From: CAZLHO01 sp964559455
Lineage (GTDB): Bacteria; Krumholzibacteriota; Krumholzibacteriia; LZORAL124-64-63
Direction: 5' to 3'
Length of the DNA stretch: 64,000 nt
Assembly (NCBI GenBank): GCA_964559455.1
Contig: CAZLHO010000008.1
Span: forward strand, 11,811-75,810
Below, piece by piece: positions 57,231 to 64,000 of this stretch (positions are counted from its first letter, which is position 1; the number at the start of each line of letters is the position of its first letter). A program made the position numbers and the translations under genes. The notes under the pieces were generated by a model. The model made no database searches, had not been told where the DNA came from, and saw only the letters and a program-made list of their open reading frames with translations.

Positions 57231-58178
57231 TCATGCGAGCAGGCGAGTGGTCACGTCTTCCATGAACTCCACTCCCGCGGGATGCGGCTGGAAGACCCGG
57301 GCGGTCACGCCCGGCTCCCCCAGGTCGGTCAGGAAGGAGGGATCCCAATCCCGCGGATCGAATACCGCGTAGACGGCCCCCCCGCTGCCCGAGAGCATGG
57401 CGATGGGCGCCCTTTCCTTCAGGTGCAACAGGATCCGTTGCAACACGGGTTCCGCGGGTAGAACCACCTCTTCGAGACGATTGTACCCGAACCAGGAACC
57501 CGTTGGGAAACGGGCGATTAACGCCTCCGTGTTTCGGATGTTAACTTTAGGGCTGCGCCTTGTCAATCCCATATTGAGACGATTGTATACCTGATCCGTC
57601 GCCAACTTCTTGTTGGGCAAGACGATGAGGAATTTGCCGCGGCGGATCGGAGCGAGCCGCGTCAATTCGGTGCCGCGGCCCCGGCCGACGGCGGTCCCCC
57701 CTTTCAGGAAGAAGGGCACGTCGGAGCCCAGTTGAGCGGCCAGCTCGTGCAGGGTCTCGTCGGGCAGGCCGGTGCGGAAGAGCCGATCGCAGGCTACCAG
57801 CACCGCGGCGGCGTTGCCGCTGCCGCCGCCCAGTCCGGCCGCGGCGGGGATGTCCTTGCGCAGGACGATCCTCAGCCTGCCCCCCATCCCGACGCTGCGC
57901 CCGAAGAGCTCGGCGGCCCGCCAGCAGAGGTTCTCGGGACCCTCGGGCGCCGCCTCGTAGGGATCGACGCTCAGCGAGACGCGCAGGGGCGCGCCGGGCG
58001 CGGGATCCTCGAGGCTCAGGTCCAGGGTGTCGAACCAGTCGACGGCCTGCAGGATGGTCTCGATCTCGTGATAACCGTCCCGGCGCTTGCGCAGGACCTC
58101 GAGGTGGAGGTTGACCTTGGCCGGCGAGCGCATCCTGACGGTGCGTCGGGGAACGGGATTCCTGGCGGCGTCGTACAT
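57231..58178 (-). CDS. ispE: IspE, 4-diphosphocytidyl-2-C-methyl-D-erythritol kinase
   Basis: 315-aa GHMP kinase of the MEP isoprenoid pathway, which feeds the polyprenyl carriers used by the glycan genes. RSPAKVNLHLEVLRKRRDGYHE (start of the domain), IVLRKDIPAAAGLGGGSGNAAAVL (the ATP-binding GLGGGS loop), LGSDVPFFLKGGTAVGRGRG and AIAMLSGSGGAVYAVF are diagnostic. ATG 58178 gives a 15-residue lead; an in-frame ATG at 58133 (MRSPAKVN) would fit homologues as well. SpoVG follows with overlap or a short gap. Confidence 0.94.
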   Translation of the reverse strand: MYDAARNPVPRRTVRMRSPAKVNLHLEVLRKRRDGYHEIETILQAVDWFDTLDLSLEDPAPGAPLRVSLSVDPYEAAPEGPENLCWRAAELFGRSVGMGGRLRIVLRKDIPAAAGLGGGSGNAAAVLVACDRLFRTGLPDETLHELAAQLGSDVPFFLKGGTAVGRGRGTELTRLAPIRRGKFLIVLPNKKLATDQVYNRLNMGLTRRSPKVNIRNTEALIARFPTGSWFGYNRLEEVVLPAEPVLQRILLHLKERAPIAMLSGSGGAVYAVFDPRDWDPSFLTDLGEPGVTARVFQPHPAGVEFMEDVTTRLLA

Positions 58179-58196
58179 GGAGCGGCTCGACTTCCG

Positions 58197-58213
58197 GCCG
58201 GCGCGGCGCCGGC
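58197..58213. other. GC palindrome between the DPPR synthase gene and ispE
   Basis: GCCGGCGC and GCGCCGGC flank a single base, in the 63-base gap after the DPPR synthase stop. As RNA it would fold as a short hairpin with a five-base loop. No U-tract; weak terminator or mRNA-stability element. Confidence 0.35.
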
Positions 58214-58241
58214 TCGAGGCGGATGGAACGGCGGGAAGGCC

Positions 58242-59144
58242 TCAGTCCGAGAAGCCGATGATGGCGCAGACGGAGACGATCCAGCCGAGGACGGCGATCT
58301 TGATCGTGGCGTCTCCGAGCAGGATCTCGTGCGGCCGGCCGCCCTGGCCCTCCCGGAAGACGAGCACAAGATAACGCCCCAGCCCCAGGAAAACGAAGGG
58401 CGAAGTGAAGACCAGCCGGTTGGTGCCGAAGTGGCTCACCGTGTGGGGCCAGAGGGTGTACATCACATAGGCCATCAGCGTCAGGCCCATCGAGAGGCCG
58501 ATGCTCAGGTTCAGCAGCTGCTCGTTGTAGCGGTGCAGCGAGGGCCGGGTGTGGTTGCCCGTCGCCAGCACGCGCACGAACTCCGAGCGGCGCTTGCTGA
58601 AGCCCAGGAACAGCGACAGGAAGAAGGTGCAGAGGATCAGCCACTTCGACAGCGCGAGACCCGGAATCACGGCCGCCAGCACGGTCACGCTGGCCACCGC
58701 CCGCACCACGAAGCTGGCCGCGATGCCCATCACGTCGATGATCACGTAGCGCTTCAGCAGCAGCGAGTAGACGACGTTGAGCAGCAGGAAGGCGAGCGCC
58801 GTCAGCAGGAATTCGCGTCCCAGCAGCCAGGCGCAGGCCAGGGCGAGGACGGCGATGAGGACGGCCTGGACGCCGGCGGCCCGCTCCGTCAACCGGCCCG
58901 ACGCGACGGGCCGGAAGCGCTTGTAGGGATGCTGGCGGTCGAGATCGACGTCGACGATGTCGTTGAAGAGATAGATGCAGCCCGAGAGCAGGCTGAAGAC
59001 GCCGGCGCCCGCGGCGGCCCGCAGGAAGAGCCCGGTGTCGCCAAGGTTCTGCGAGAAGATCAGCCCCGCGAAGAGGATCAGGTTCTTGGTCCACTGGCGC
59101 GGCCGGAGACTCTCGATCAACAGGCTGAATCGGGCGGGAACCAT
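58242..59144 (-). CDS. Decaprenyl-phosphate phosphoribosyltransferase-like UbiA protein
   Basis: 300-aa UbiA-family membrane prenyltransferase with about eight helices. SLRPRQWTKNLILFAGLIFS at the start, SGCIYLFNDIVDVDLDRQHPYKRFRPVASG (first Asp-rich motif, NDxxDxxxD) and the long FSKRRSEFV stretch are typical of the DPPR synthase branch (Rv3806c-like). That enzyme joins PRPP to decaprenyl phosphate, giving the precursor of decaprenyl-phospho-arabinose. The oxidoreductases DprE1/DprE2 are not in the window. It stands directly after the glycosylphosphotransferase gene, fitting a surface-glycan role. Confidence 0.85.
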   Translation of the reverse strand: MVPARFSLLIESLRPRQWTKNLILFAGLIFSQNLGDTGLFLRAAAGAGVFSLLSGCIYLFNDIVDVDLDRQHPYKRFRPVASGRLTERAAGVQAVLIAVLALACAWLLGREFLLTALAFLLLNVVYSLLLKRYVIIDVMGIAASFVVRAVASVTVLAAVIPGLALSKWLILCTFFLSLFLGFSKRRSEFVRVLATGNHTRPSLHRYNEQLLNLSIGLSMGLTLMAYVMYTLWPHTVSHFGTNRLVFTSPFVFLGLGRYLVLVFREGQGGRPHEILLGDATIKIAVLGWIVSVCAIIGFSD

Positions 59145-59160
59145 GCTCTCTCCTTGACCG

Positions 59161-60594
59161 CTAATAGGCGTTCTCGCCCCGCAGGACGTGGTGGATGGTC
59201 ATCAGGATGATGCGGATGTCGAGCCACAGCGACCAGTTCTCCACGTAGTAGAGATCGTAGACGGTGCGTTCCTCGATGCTCGTGTTGCCGCGCAGCCCGT
59301 GGACCTGGGCCCAGCCGGTCAGGCCGGAGCGCACCCGGTGGCGCTCGAAGTAGCGCGGCATGCTGCGGATGAACTCGTCCACGAAGCGGCGGCGCTCGGG
59401 CCGGGGGCCGATCAGGCTCATGTCGCCGCGCCAGACGTTCCAAAGCTGCGGCAGCTCGTCCAGGCTGAAGCGCCGCAGGAAGCGGCCGATCCCGGTCACC
59501 CGCGGATCGTCGGCCACGGTCCAGACCGGACCCGATGCCGTCTCGGCGTCCGGCCGCATGGTCCGGAACTTGATCATCGCGAACTCGCGGCCGTCGCGCC
59601 CGACGCGGTCCTGGCGATAGAAGACCGGGCCGGGCGAACCGGCCTTCACCAGCAGGGCCAGCAGAGCCAGCAGGGGCAGCAGCACGACCAGGGCCAGGCC
59701 GGTCAGGACAAGATCGAAGCTGCGCTTGACGATGCGGTCGACGCCGCGCAGTCCCCCCTCGCGCAGCGAGATGAAGGGCACGCCGCCGACCTCGGTCAGG
59801 CGCAGGCGGCTGGTGGCCAGGGCGGCCAGGTCGGGCACCAGCTGGACGTCCACGTTCAGGTTGGCCAGGCCGTCGGTGATCTCCTTCACCCGCGGCAGAT
59901 CGGGCCAGGTGAAGGTCAGGGCCACGATCTCGACCTTCTCCCGCTCGACCACCGCGCGCAGGTCGGCCATGCCGCCCAGGCGGCGCAGGGGCAGCGGCTC
60001 GGCGCCGCCCTCCCCCGCCGTCAGGCCGTCCTCCCGATCGAGATCGATCCAGCCCACCGGCGCCAGGTCCAGGCTCGGCAGCTGCCGGATCACCCGCAGC
60101 GTCCGGTCGCGCATCGGGCTGGCGCCGACGAAGAGCAGCCGTCGCGAGGTCTCGCCCCGGCGGCGGGCCGCCAGCAACAGCTTGCGCGCGACGACGCGCC
60201 CCAGGAAGAGGAAGGCCATGCTGCTCAGGACGTAGAGGCCGAAGAAGGAGCGGCTGAAGGTCTGGGCGCGCACGAAGAAGGCCAGCCCCAGCAGCAGCAG
60301 GCCGCCCAGGGCCACGCCGCGGATCAGCCCGACCATCTGCTCCTCGATGGTCGTCATCCGGCCCTCGGCGTAGAGCCCCAAGGCGTAGAAGATGCCGAAG
60401 AAGACGACCAGGACGACGAGGCTGACGGCCAGGTAGAGCTCGAATGGCGGAACGCCCAGCGGCGCCGGCCAGACGCCGGCGTGGAAGCGGAACCAGTAGG
60501 TGGCCAGGAACGCCGCCTCGAGCATGACCAGATCGCTGAGGATGAGCACGGCCGCCCGCAGCAGCGGCCGCTTGGCCCGAGCCGTCTCGATCAA
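59161..60594 (-). CDS. Undecaprenyl-phosphate glycosylphosphotransferase (intact)
   Basis: 477-aa initiating enzyme that transfers a sugar phosphate from a UDP-sugar to undecaprenyl phosphate. Four N-terminal helices (residues ~15-125), a CoA-binding_3-like region (LLFVGASPMRDRTLRVI), then a fifth helix and the catalytic domain: KRSFDLVLTGLALVVLLPLL, PVFYRQDRVGRDGREF, MIKFRTMRPDAE, FLRRFSLDELPQLWNVWRGD and MSLIGPRPERRRF, all intact. Start TTG 60594, one base after the GT4 stop. It is the functional counterpart to the degenerate domain at 17895-19955 and probably begins the chain in this operon. Confidence 0.94.
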   Translation of the reverse strand: MIETARAKRPLLRAAVLILSDLVMLEAAFLATYWFRFHAGVWPAPLGVPPFELYLAVSLVVLVVFFGIFYALGLYAEGRMTTIEEQMVGLIRGVALGGLLLLGLAFFVRAQTFSRSFFGLYVLSSMAFLFLGRVVARKLLLAARRRGETSRRLLFVGASPMRDRTLRVIRQLPSLDLAPVGWIDLDREDGLTAGEGGAEPLPLRRLGGMADLRAVVEREKVEIVALTFTWPDLPRVKEITDGLANLNVDVQLVPDLAALATSRLRLTEVGGVPFISLREGGLRGVDRIVKRSFDLVLTGLALVVLLPLLALLALLVKAGSPGPVFYRQDRVGRDGREFAMIKFRTMRPDAETASGPVWTVADDPRVTGIGRFLRRFSLDELPQLWNVWRGDMSLIGPRPERRRFVDEFIRSMPRYFERHRVRSGLTGWAQVHGLRGNTSIEERTVYDLYYVENWSLWLDIRIILMTIHHVLRGENAY

Positions 60595-60595
60595 C

Positions 60596-61768
60596 TCAGT
60601 CCTCCCCGCGATGCCGCGCCCAGGCCGCGGCCAGTTCCCGTACCATCTCGTCCCGATAGCGCTCGCGGCCGAAGCGGGCGGCGTGCGCGACCATGGCCTC
60701 CGTGTCCCAGGCGCCGTCCAGGCGCGGGTCGGCCAGGGCGTCGGCGAAGGCCGCGGCCGACTGTTCAGCGACGAAGATCCCGTTCAGCCCCTCGACAACG
60801 GTGTCGAGCGTCCCGCCGGCGCGATAGGCGACCACCGGACGGCCGCAGGCCGTGGCCTCCAGCGGAGTGATACCAAAATCCTCGAGGCCGGGGAACAGGA
60901 AAGCCCGGCAGTGGGCGTAATAGCCGGGCAGCGCCTCGCTGGGCAGGGCCGCGGTGAAGGTGACCCGCCCCGGACCGGGCGCGGTCTCGGCCAGCCGCCT
61001 CAGCCGGCCCTCCTCGGGCCCCCGGCCGACGATCACCAGATGCCGGCCGGCGCGACGCGCGGCGGTCACGGCCAGGTCGACGCGCTTGTAGGGCACCAGC
61101 GCCGAGACGACCAGGTCGTAGCCGCCGCTGGTCAGCCCCGGCGGGGGATCGGCGACGCCGGGCCGGAAGCGGGCCGTGTCCACCGGGGGGTGGACGATGG
61201 CCACGCTGTCCTCGGGCACGCCGTAGTAGTCCAGGATCCGGCGCCGCACGATCGTCGCGTTGGCCAGCCAGCGGTGCACGCGGCCGGCGGTGGCCACGTC
61301 CCAGCGGCGCAGCCGCGCCGCGGCCAGGCCGATGGCCCAGCGCAGGGGCGCCGGCTTGCCGCCGAAGTAGTCGTCGAAGCGGTCCCAGACGTAGCGCATC
61401 GGGGTGTGGCAGTAGCAGACCGAAAGGGCGTTGGACGCCGGCACGGCCCCCTTGGCCACGCAATGGCTGGTCGAGAGCACCAGGTCGTAGCCGGAGAGGT
61501 CGAAGGACTCGATCGCACGCGGCATCAGCGGCAGCGCCCAGCGGTAGATGCGCTCGGCCCAGGGCAGGCGCTGCACGAAGGAGGTGATGATCCGGCGGTC
61601 CTCGATCGTCGGGGTCAGGCTGCCGGGAACGTACAGCAGCGTGTAGAGGTCGGCGTCGGGGAAGATCTCGCAGAGGACCTCGAGGCATTTCTCGCCGCCG
61701 CGCATGCTCGTCAGCCAGTCGTGGACCAGAGCCACCCTCGCGTCGGGGGGCAGCGCCGGCTCAGGCAT
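60596..61768 (-). CDS. GT4 family glycosyltransferase (mannosyltransferase-like)
   Basis: 390-aa GT-B enzyme. RVALVHDWLTSMRGGEKCLE at the start is characteristic of the WbaZ-like GT4 group near exopolysaccharide loci; CYCHTPMRYVWDRFDDYF, YDLVVSALVPYKRVDLAV, LVIVGRGPEEGRLRRL and FPGLEDFGITPLEATACGRP (EX7E-type) follow. With GDP-mannose available from ManC, mannose transfer is plausible. ATG 61768 overlaps the SIS gene by 8 bases. Confidence 0.9.
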   Translation of the reverse strand: MPEPALPPDARVALVHDWLTSMRGGEKCLEVLCEIFPDADLYTLLYVPGSLTPTIEDRRIITSFVQRLPWAERIYRWALPLMPRAIESFDLSGYDLVLSTSHCVAKGAVPASNALSVCYCHTPMRYVWDRFDDYFGGKPAPLRWAIGLAAARLRRWDVATAGRVHRWLANATIVRRRILDYYGVPEDSVAIVHPPVDTARFRPGVADPPPGLTSGGYDLVVSALVPYKRVDLAVTAARRAGRHLVIVGRGPEEGRLRRLAETAPGPGRVTFTAALPSEALPGYYAHCRAFLFPGLEDFGITPLEATACGRPVVAYRAGGTLDTVVEGLNGIFVAEQSAAAFADALADPRLDGAWDTEAMVAHAARFGRERYRDEMVRELAAAWARHRGED

Positions 61769-62381
61769 CGTCGCCCTCCCCCGCGGCGTCCCCGTCCCGC
61801 CGGGCTTCCAGCAGTTCGCAGAGCAGGTGGCCCATCGCGATGTGCAGTTCCTGGACGCGCGGCGTGGCGGCGACCGGCGCCGTGAAGGCCGCGTCGACCA
61901 GCGGCGCCAGCTTCCCGCCGTCGCCGCCCAGGAAGCCGAAGACCCTCAGGCCGCGCTCGCGGGCGACGGCGACCGCGCGCAGGCAGTTCGGCGAGTCGCC
62001 GGAGGTCGAGATCACGAGCAGGACGTCGTCGGGCCCGCCCAGCCCGGCGACCTGCCGGGCGAAGACCTCGTCGAAGCCGTAGTCGTTGGCCACCGCGGTC
62101 AGCACCGAGGTGTTGACGGTCAGGGCCAGCGCCGGCCAGGCCGGACGCTCGCGGCCGAAGCGGCCGACCAGTTCGGCGGCGATGTGCTGGGCGTCGGCGG
62201 CGCTGCCCCCGTTGCCGCAGAGCAGCAGTCTGCCGCCGCGGTCCCAGGCGGCGTCGACGGCGTCGGCCAGGGCGATCACCGCGTCCGCGTGCCCGGGCCC
62301 CATGCGGTCCAGGGCTTCCCGCAGGTCGGCGATGCGGCGCGCGAAGAGCTCCCGCGCCCCGTCCTTGGCAGTACCGCTCAT
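61761..62381 (-). CDS. GmhA-like SIS-domain phosphosugar isomerase
   Basis: 206-aa SIS protein of the GmhA/DiaA group. RLLLCGNGGSAADAQHIAAELVGRF (residues ~51-75) is the sedoheptulose-7-phosphate isomerase signature; LGGPDDVLLVISTSGDSPNC and QELHIAMGHLLCELLE (metal His/Glu) follow. GmhA starts ADP- or GDP-heptose synthesis; DiaA-like roles are possible. The other heptose genes (hldE, gmhB) are not present. ATG 62381 has GAAAGGA upstream. It precedes the GT4 gene, suggesting a sugar for the same glycan. Confidence 0.87.
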   Translation of the reverse strand: MSGTAKDGARELFARRIADLREALDRMGPGHADAVIALADAVDAAWDRGGRLLLCGNGGSAADAQHIAAELVGRFGRERPAWPALALTVNTSVLTAVANDYGFDEVFARQVAGLGGPDDVLLVISTSGDSPNCLRAVAVARERGLRVFGFLGGDGGKLAPLVDAAFTAPVAATPRVQELHIAMGHLLCELLEARRDGDAAGEGDDA

Positions 62382-62412
62382 CGGTCTTCCTTTCATCGTG
62401 GCGCCGCCGGGA

Positions 62413-63270
62413 CTAGTCCAGATCGGCGAGATAGCGGGCCAGCGCGTCGCGCCAGGGCGGCCGCGGCGGGCAGCCCAGTCGCTCGAGCCGCTCGCTGCGC
62501 AGCACGGAGCAGGCGGGTCGGCGCGCCGGAGTCGGGTATTCCGCCGTCGCGCAGGGCTCGATCCGGTCGGGATCGTCGCCGCCGAGACGGGCGATCTCGC
62601 GGGCGAACTCGAACCAGGTGCACACGCCCGCATTGGTGGCATGGTAGACGCCCCCCGCCCCTCTTTCCACCCCGCATTCCACCAGAAAGAGCAGCGTGCG
62701 GGCCAGATCGGGCGCGTAGGTGGGGCAGCCGCGCTGGTCGTCGACGACGCGCAGCGTCGGACGCTCGGCCAGCAGGCGGCGGATCGTGAGCACGAAATTG
62801 CGCGGGCCGGCGCCGAAGAGCCAGCTGGTGCGCACGATCTGAGCACGGTCGCCCAGGGCGGCCAAGACCCGGTCCTCGCCGGCGGCCTTGGTGGCCCCGT
62901 AATGGTTCACCGGATCGCGGGGATCGTCCTCGGCGTAGCCGGCGGCGGCGGCGCCGGGAAAGACGTAGTCGGTGCTGACGTAGCTCAGGCCCGCTCCTGC
63001 GTCGGCGCAGGCTCGGGCCAGATGTCCGGCGGCGTCGGCGTTCGCGGCCCAGGCCTCGTCGCGACGCGACTCCGCGCCGTCGACGTCGGTGAAGGCCGCC
63101 GCGTGCACGATCCAGTCCGGCGCGTGCTTGGCGACCAGGTCGGTCGCCTGGAAGGGATCGGTCAGGTCGCCGTCGGGAAGATCGACGCCGTCGACGTCGT
63201 GGGCCTCGCCCAGGACCGCCGCGGCGGCGCGGCCGAGCATGCCGGCGGCGCCGGTCAGCAGGATCTTCAA
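62413..63270 (-). CDS. rmlD: RmlD, dTDP-4-dehydrorhamnose reductase
   Basis: 285-aa SDR enzyme for the last step of dTDP-L-rhamnose. KILLTGAAGMLGRAAAAVL (NADPH loop), HAAAFTDVDGAESRRDEAW, YVSTDYVF and HYGATKAAGEDRVLAA (YxxxK), RTSWLFGAGPRNFVLTI are the RmlD signatures. Start TTG 63270, overlapping the recX stop as TTGA. RmlA, RmlB and RmlC are not in the window. Rhamnose would be used by the rhamnosyltransferase-like GT2 enzymes. Confidence 0.93.
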   Translation of the reverse strand: MKILLTGAAGMLGRAAAAVLGEAHDVDGVDLPDGDLTDPFQATDLVAKHAPDWIVHAAAFTDVDGAESRRDEAWAANADAAGHLARACADAGAGLSYVSTDYVFPGAAAAGYAEDDPRDPVNHYGATKAAGEDRVLAALGDRAQIVRTSWLFGAGPRNFVLTIRRLLAERPTLRVVDDQRGCPTYAPDLARTLLFLVECGVERGAGGVYHATNAGVCTWFEFAREIARLGGDDPDRIEPCATAEYPTPARRPACSVLRSERLERLGCPPRPPWRDALARYLADLD

Positions 63271-63770
63271 GCCTCGTCTCCTCTCGGCGGAGCGGCGGCG
63301 CGGGCGGCCGCGTTGGCCGCGCCCGCGGGAAAGCCGCGCCCGATCAGGTAGCGCACGGCGGCGGCGACGGCCGAGGCGTCGGTGGGCCCGCCGCGACGGG
63401 CCCACCAGCGCCGGGCGGCGGCGTCGGCGACCGGTCGCTCGTCCGGCAAGACGGCGGCGGCCACGTCCCGGGCCAGAGCGCCGTCGACGCCGCGGCCCCG
63501 GAGCCGGCTCACCAGGTACCGGCGTCCCACCGGACGCTGGCGCAGGGTGTCCCGGCAGTAGGCCTCGGCGTAGTGGCGGTCCGAGACCAGGCCCTCGGCG
63601 GCGAAGCGGTCGAGCACGGCGTCCACGGGCTCCGACGCGAAGCCCGCGTCCCGCAGCTTGGCGCGCAGGCCGGCGCGGGTGTAGAGCCGGCGGTCGAGCA
63701 GTCGGAATACCCGGCGCGCGATCTCCTTGCGGGCGGCGCCGGCGCGCAGCGCAAACCTTGGCAACCGCAT
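63267..63770 (-). CDS. recX: RecX, RecA regulator, with 5' end lost at a junction
   Basis: Regulator that inhibits RecA filaments. KEIARRVFRLLDRRLYTRAGLRAKLRDA (split motif LLDRRLYTRAGLRAKL near residues 24-39), LVSDRHYAEAYCRDTLRQRP and GRRYLVSRLRGRGV are RecX helical repeats. The first ~7 codons of the open frame (from ATG 63770) are antisense to the plus-strand permease fragment, and the gene's real start is therefore missing. What remains is probably the body of a native recX fused by chance to a foreign start. Confidence 0.8.
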   Translation of the reverse strand: MRLPRFALRAGAARKEIARRVFRLLDRRLYTRAGLRAKLRDAGFASEPVDAVLDRFAAEGLVSDRHYAEAYCRDTLRQRPVGRRYLVSRLRGRGVDGALARDVAAAVLPDERPVADAAARRWWARRGGPTDASAVAAAVRYLIGRGFPAGAANAAARAAAPPRGDEA

Positions 63771-64000
63771 CAGCTATTACGTGCTCGCCACGCGCATGAA
63801 GGAATTCATCAACGACAGCCCCAAGGGCGTCGGCTATGCGATGAGCATATTGATGATTCTGCTCGCCAGCGGCACGATCATCGCCAACCAGAAGATGGTC
63901 GGCGTTCGAAAGAGCTATGCCACCATCGGAGGCAAGGGCACACGCAGCAACCTCATGCACATCGGCCGTGCCAAATATGTGCTGCTCACGCTCATCGCGG
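63751..64000 (+). CDS. ABC transporter permease fragment across a chimeric junction
   Basis: An open plus-strand frame from about 63751 to the right edge, with no visible start of its own. It encodes NRISYYVLATRMKEFINDS, PKGVGYAMSILMILLASGTI, IANQKMVGVRKSYATIGGKG, then TRSNLMHIGRAKYVLLTLIA: two hydrophobic segments and the RKSYATIxGKG run that I associate with iron/thiamine-type ABC permeases. GC is about 58% by my count against roughly 70% elsewhere, and codons such as ATA, CGA and GGA appear. The frame overlaps the recX start antisense. Either an assembly join or a recombination junction. The family call is from memory of the motif. Confidence 0.65.

Overview
The window is a GC-rich bacterial chromosome segment, roughly 70% GC by eye. 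Almost all of it is coding, and almost every gene is on the minus strand; only an amidase gene, a tonB-like gene and the last ~250 bases read on the plus strand. Neighbouring genes very often overlap by 4 bases (ATGA, GTGA or TTGA), and GTG and TTG starts are common. The gene set points to a diderm bacterium with meso-DAP peptidoglycan: a TonB C-terminal protein, LpoA-like and PpiC lipoproteins, and a DNPR motif in MurE. YfhO and DUF2723 membrane proteins, a PorZ-like beta-propeller protein with a YPNP-type C-terminal domain, and the high GC suggest a candidate lineage near the FCB group (Krumholzibacteria/Eisenbacteria-like). That placement is inference, not shown.

Layout, left to right (transcription mostly runs right to left). 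1-11421: the dcw cluster mraZ, a STAS-domain gene, rsmH, ftsL-like, ftsI with PASTA domains, murE, murF, mraY, murD, ftsW, murG (cut by the left edge), headed by a promoter with three 10-bp-spaced MraZ boxes. 11662-31991: a surface-glycan region with a flippase, a GNAT protein, a CapD-type dehydratase, a PorZ-like propeller protein, a GT2 fused to a degenerate sugar-phosphate transferase, further GT2 enzymes, YfhO, an epimerase, DUF2723, an UPF0104 membrane protein, a GT4 and a methyltransferase. 31988-36396: nusB and the riboflavin genes ribH, ribBA, ribE, ribD behind an FMN riboswitch. 36409-44050: ftsY, smc, a SPOR-domain protein with a degenerate CpsD/ParA-like domain, and selA.

44267-51464: envelope genes, namely a lipoprotein amidase with an active and a degenerate domain, a TonB-like protein, a convergent terminator, an LpoA-like lipoprotein, a DUF2914 protein and a PpiC lipoprotein. 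51503-58178: manC, rplI, rpsR, rpsF, pth, rplY, prs, tRNA-Gln(TTG), spoVG and ispE. 58242-63270: a second glycan operon with a decaprenyl-phosphate phosphoribosyltransferase, an intact polyprenyl glycosylphosphotransferase, a GT4, a phosphoheptose isomerase-type protein and rmlD, preceded by recX.

The two glycan regions fit together. The phosphotransferase starts lipid-linked chains and GT4/GT2 enzymes extend them. The GtrB- and DPM1-like enzymes can make polyprenyl-phosphate sugars for the GT-C type proteins YfhO and DUF2723, and a flippase exports lipid-linked glycans. At about 63750 the sequence switches abruptly to an unrelated plus-strand ABC permease fragment of lower GC, cutting off the start of recX. 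I read this as a chimeric or recombination junction.
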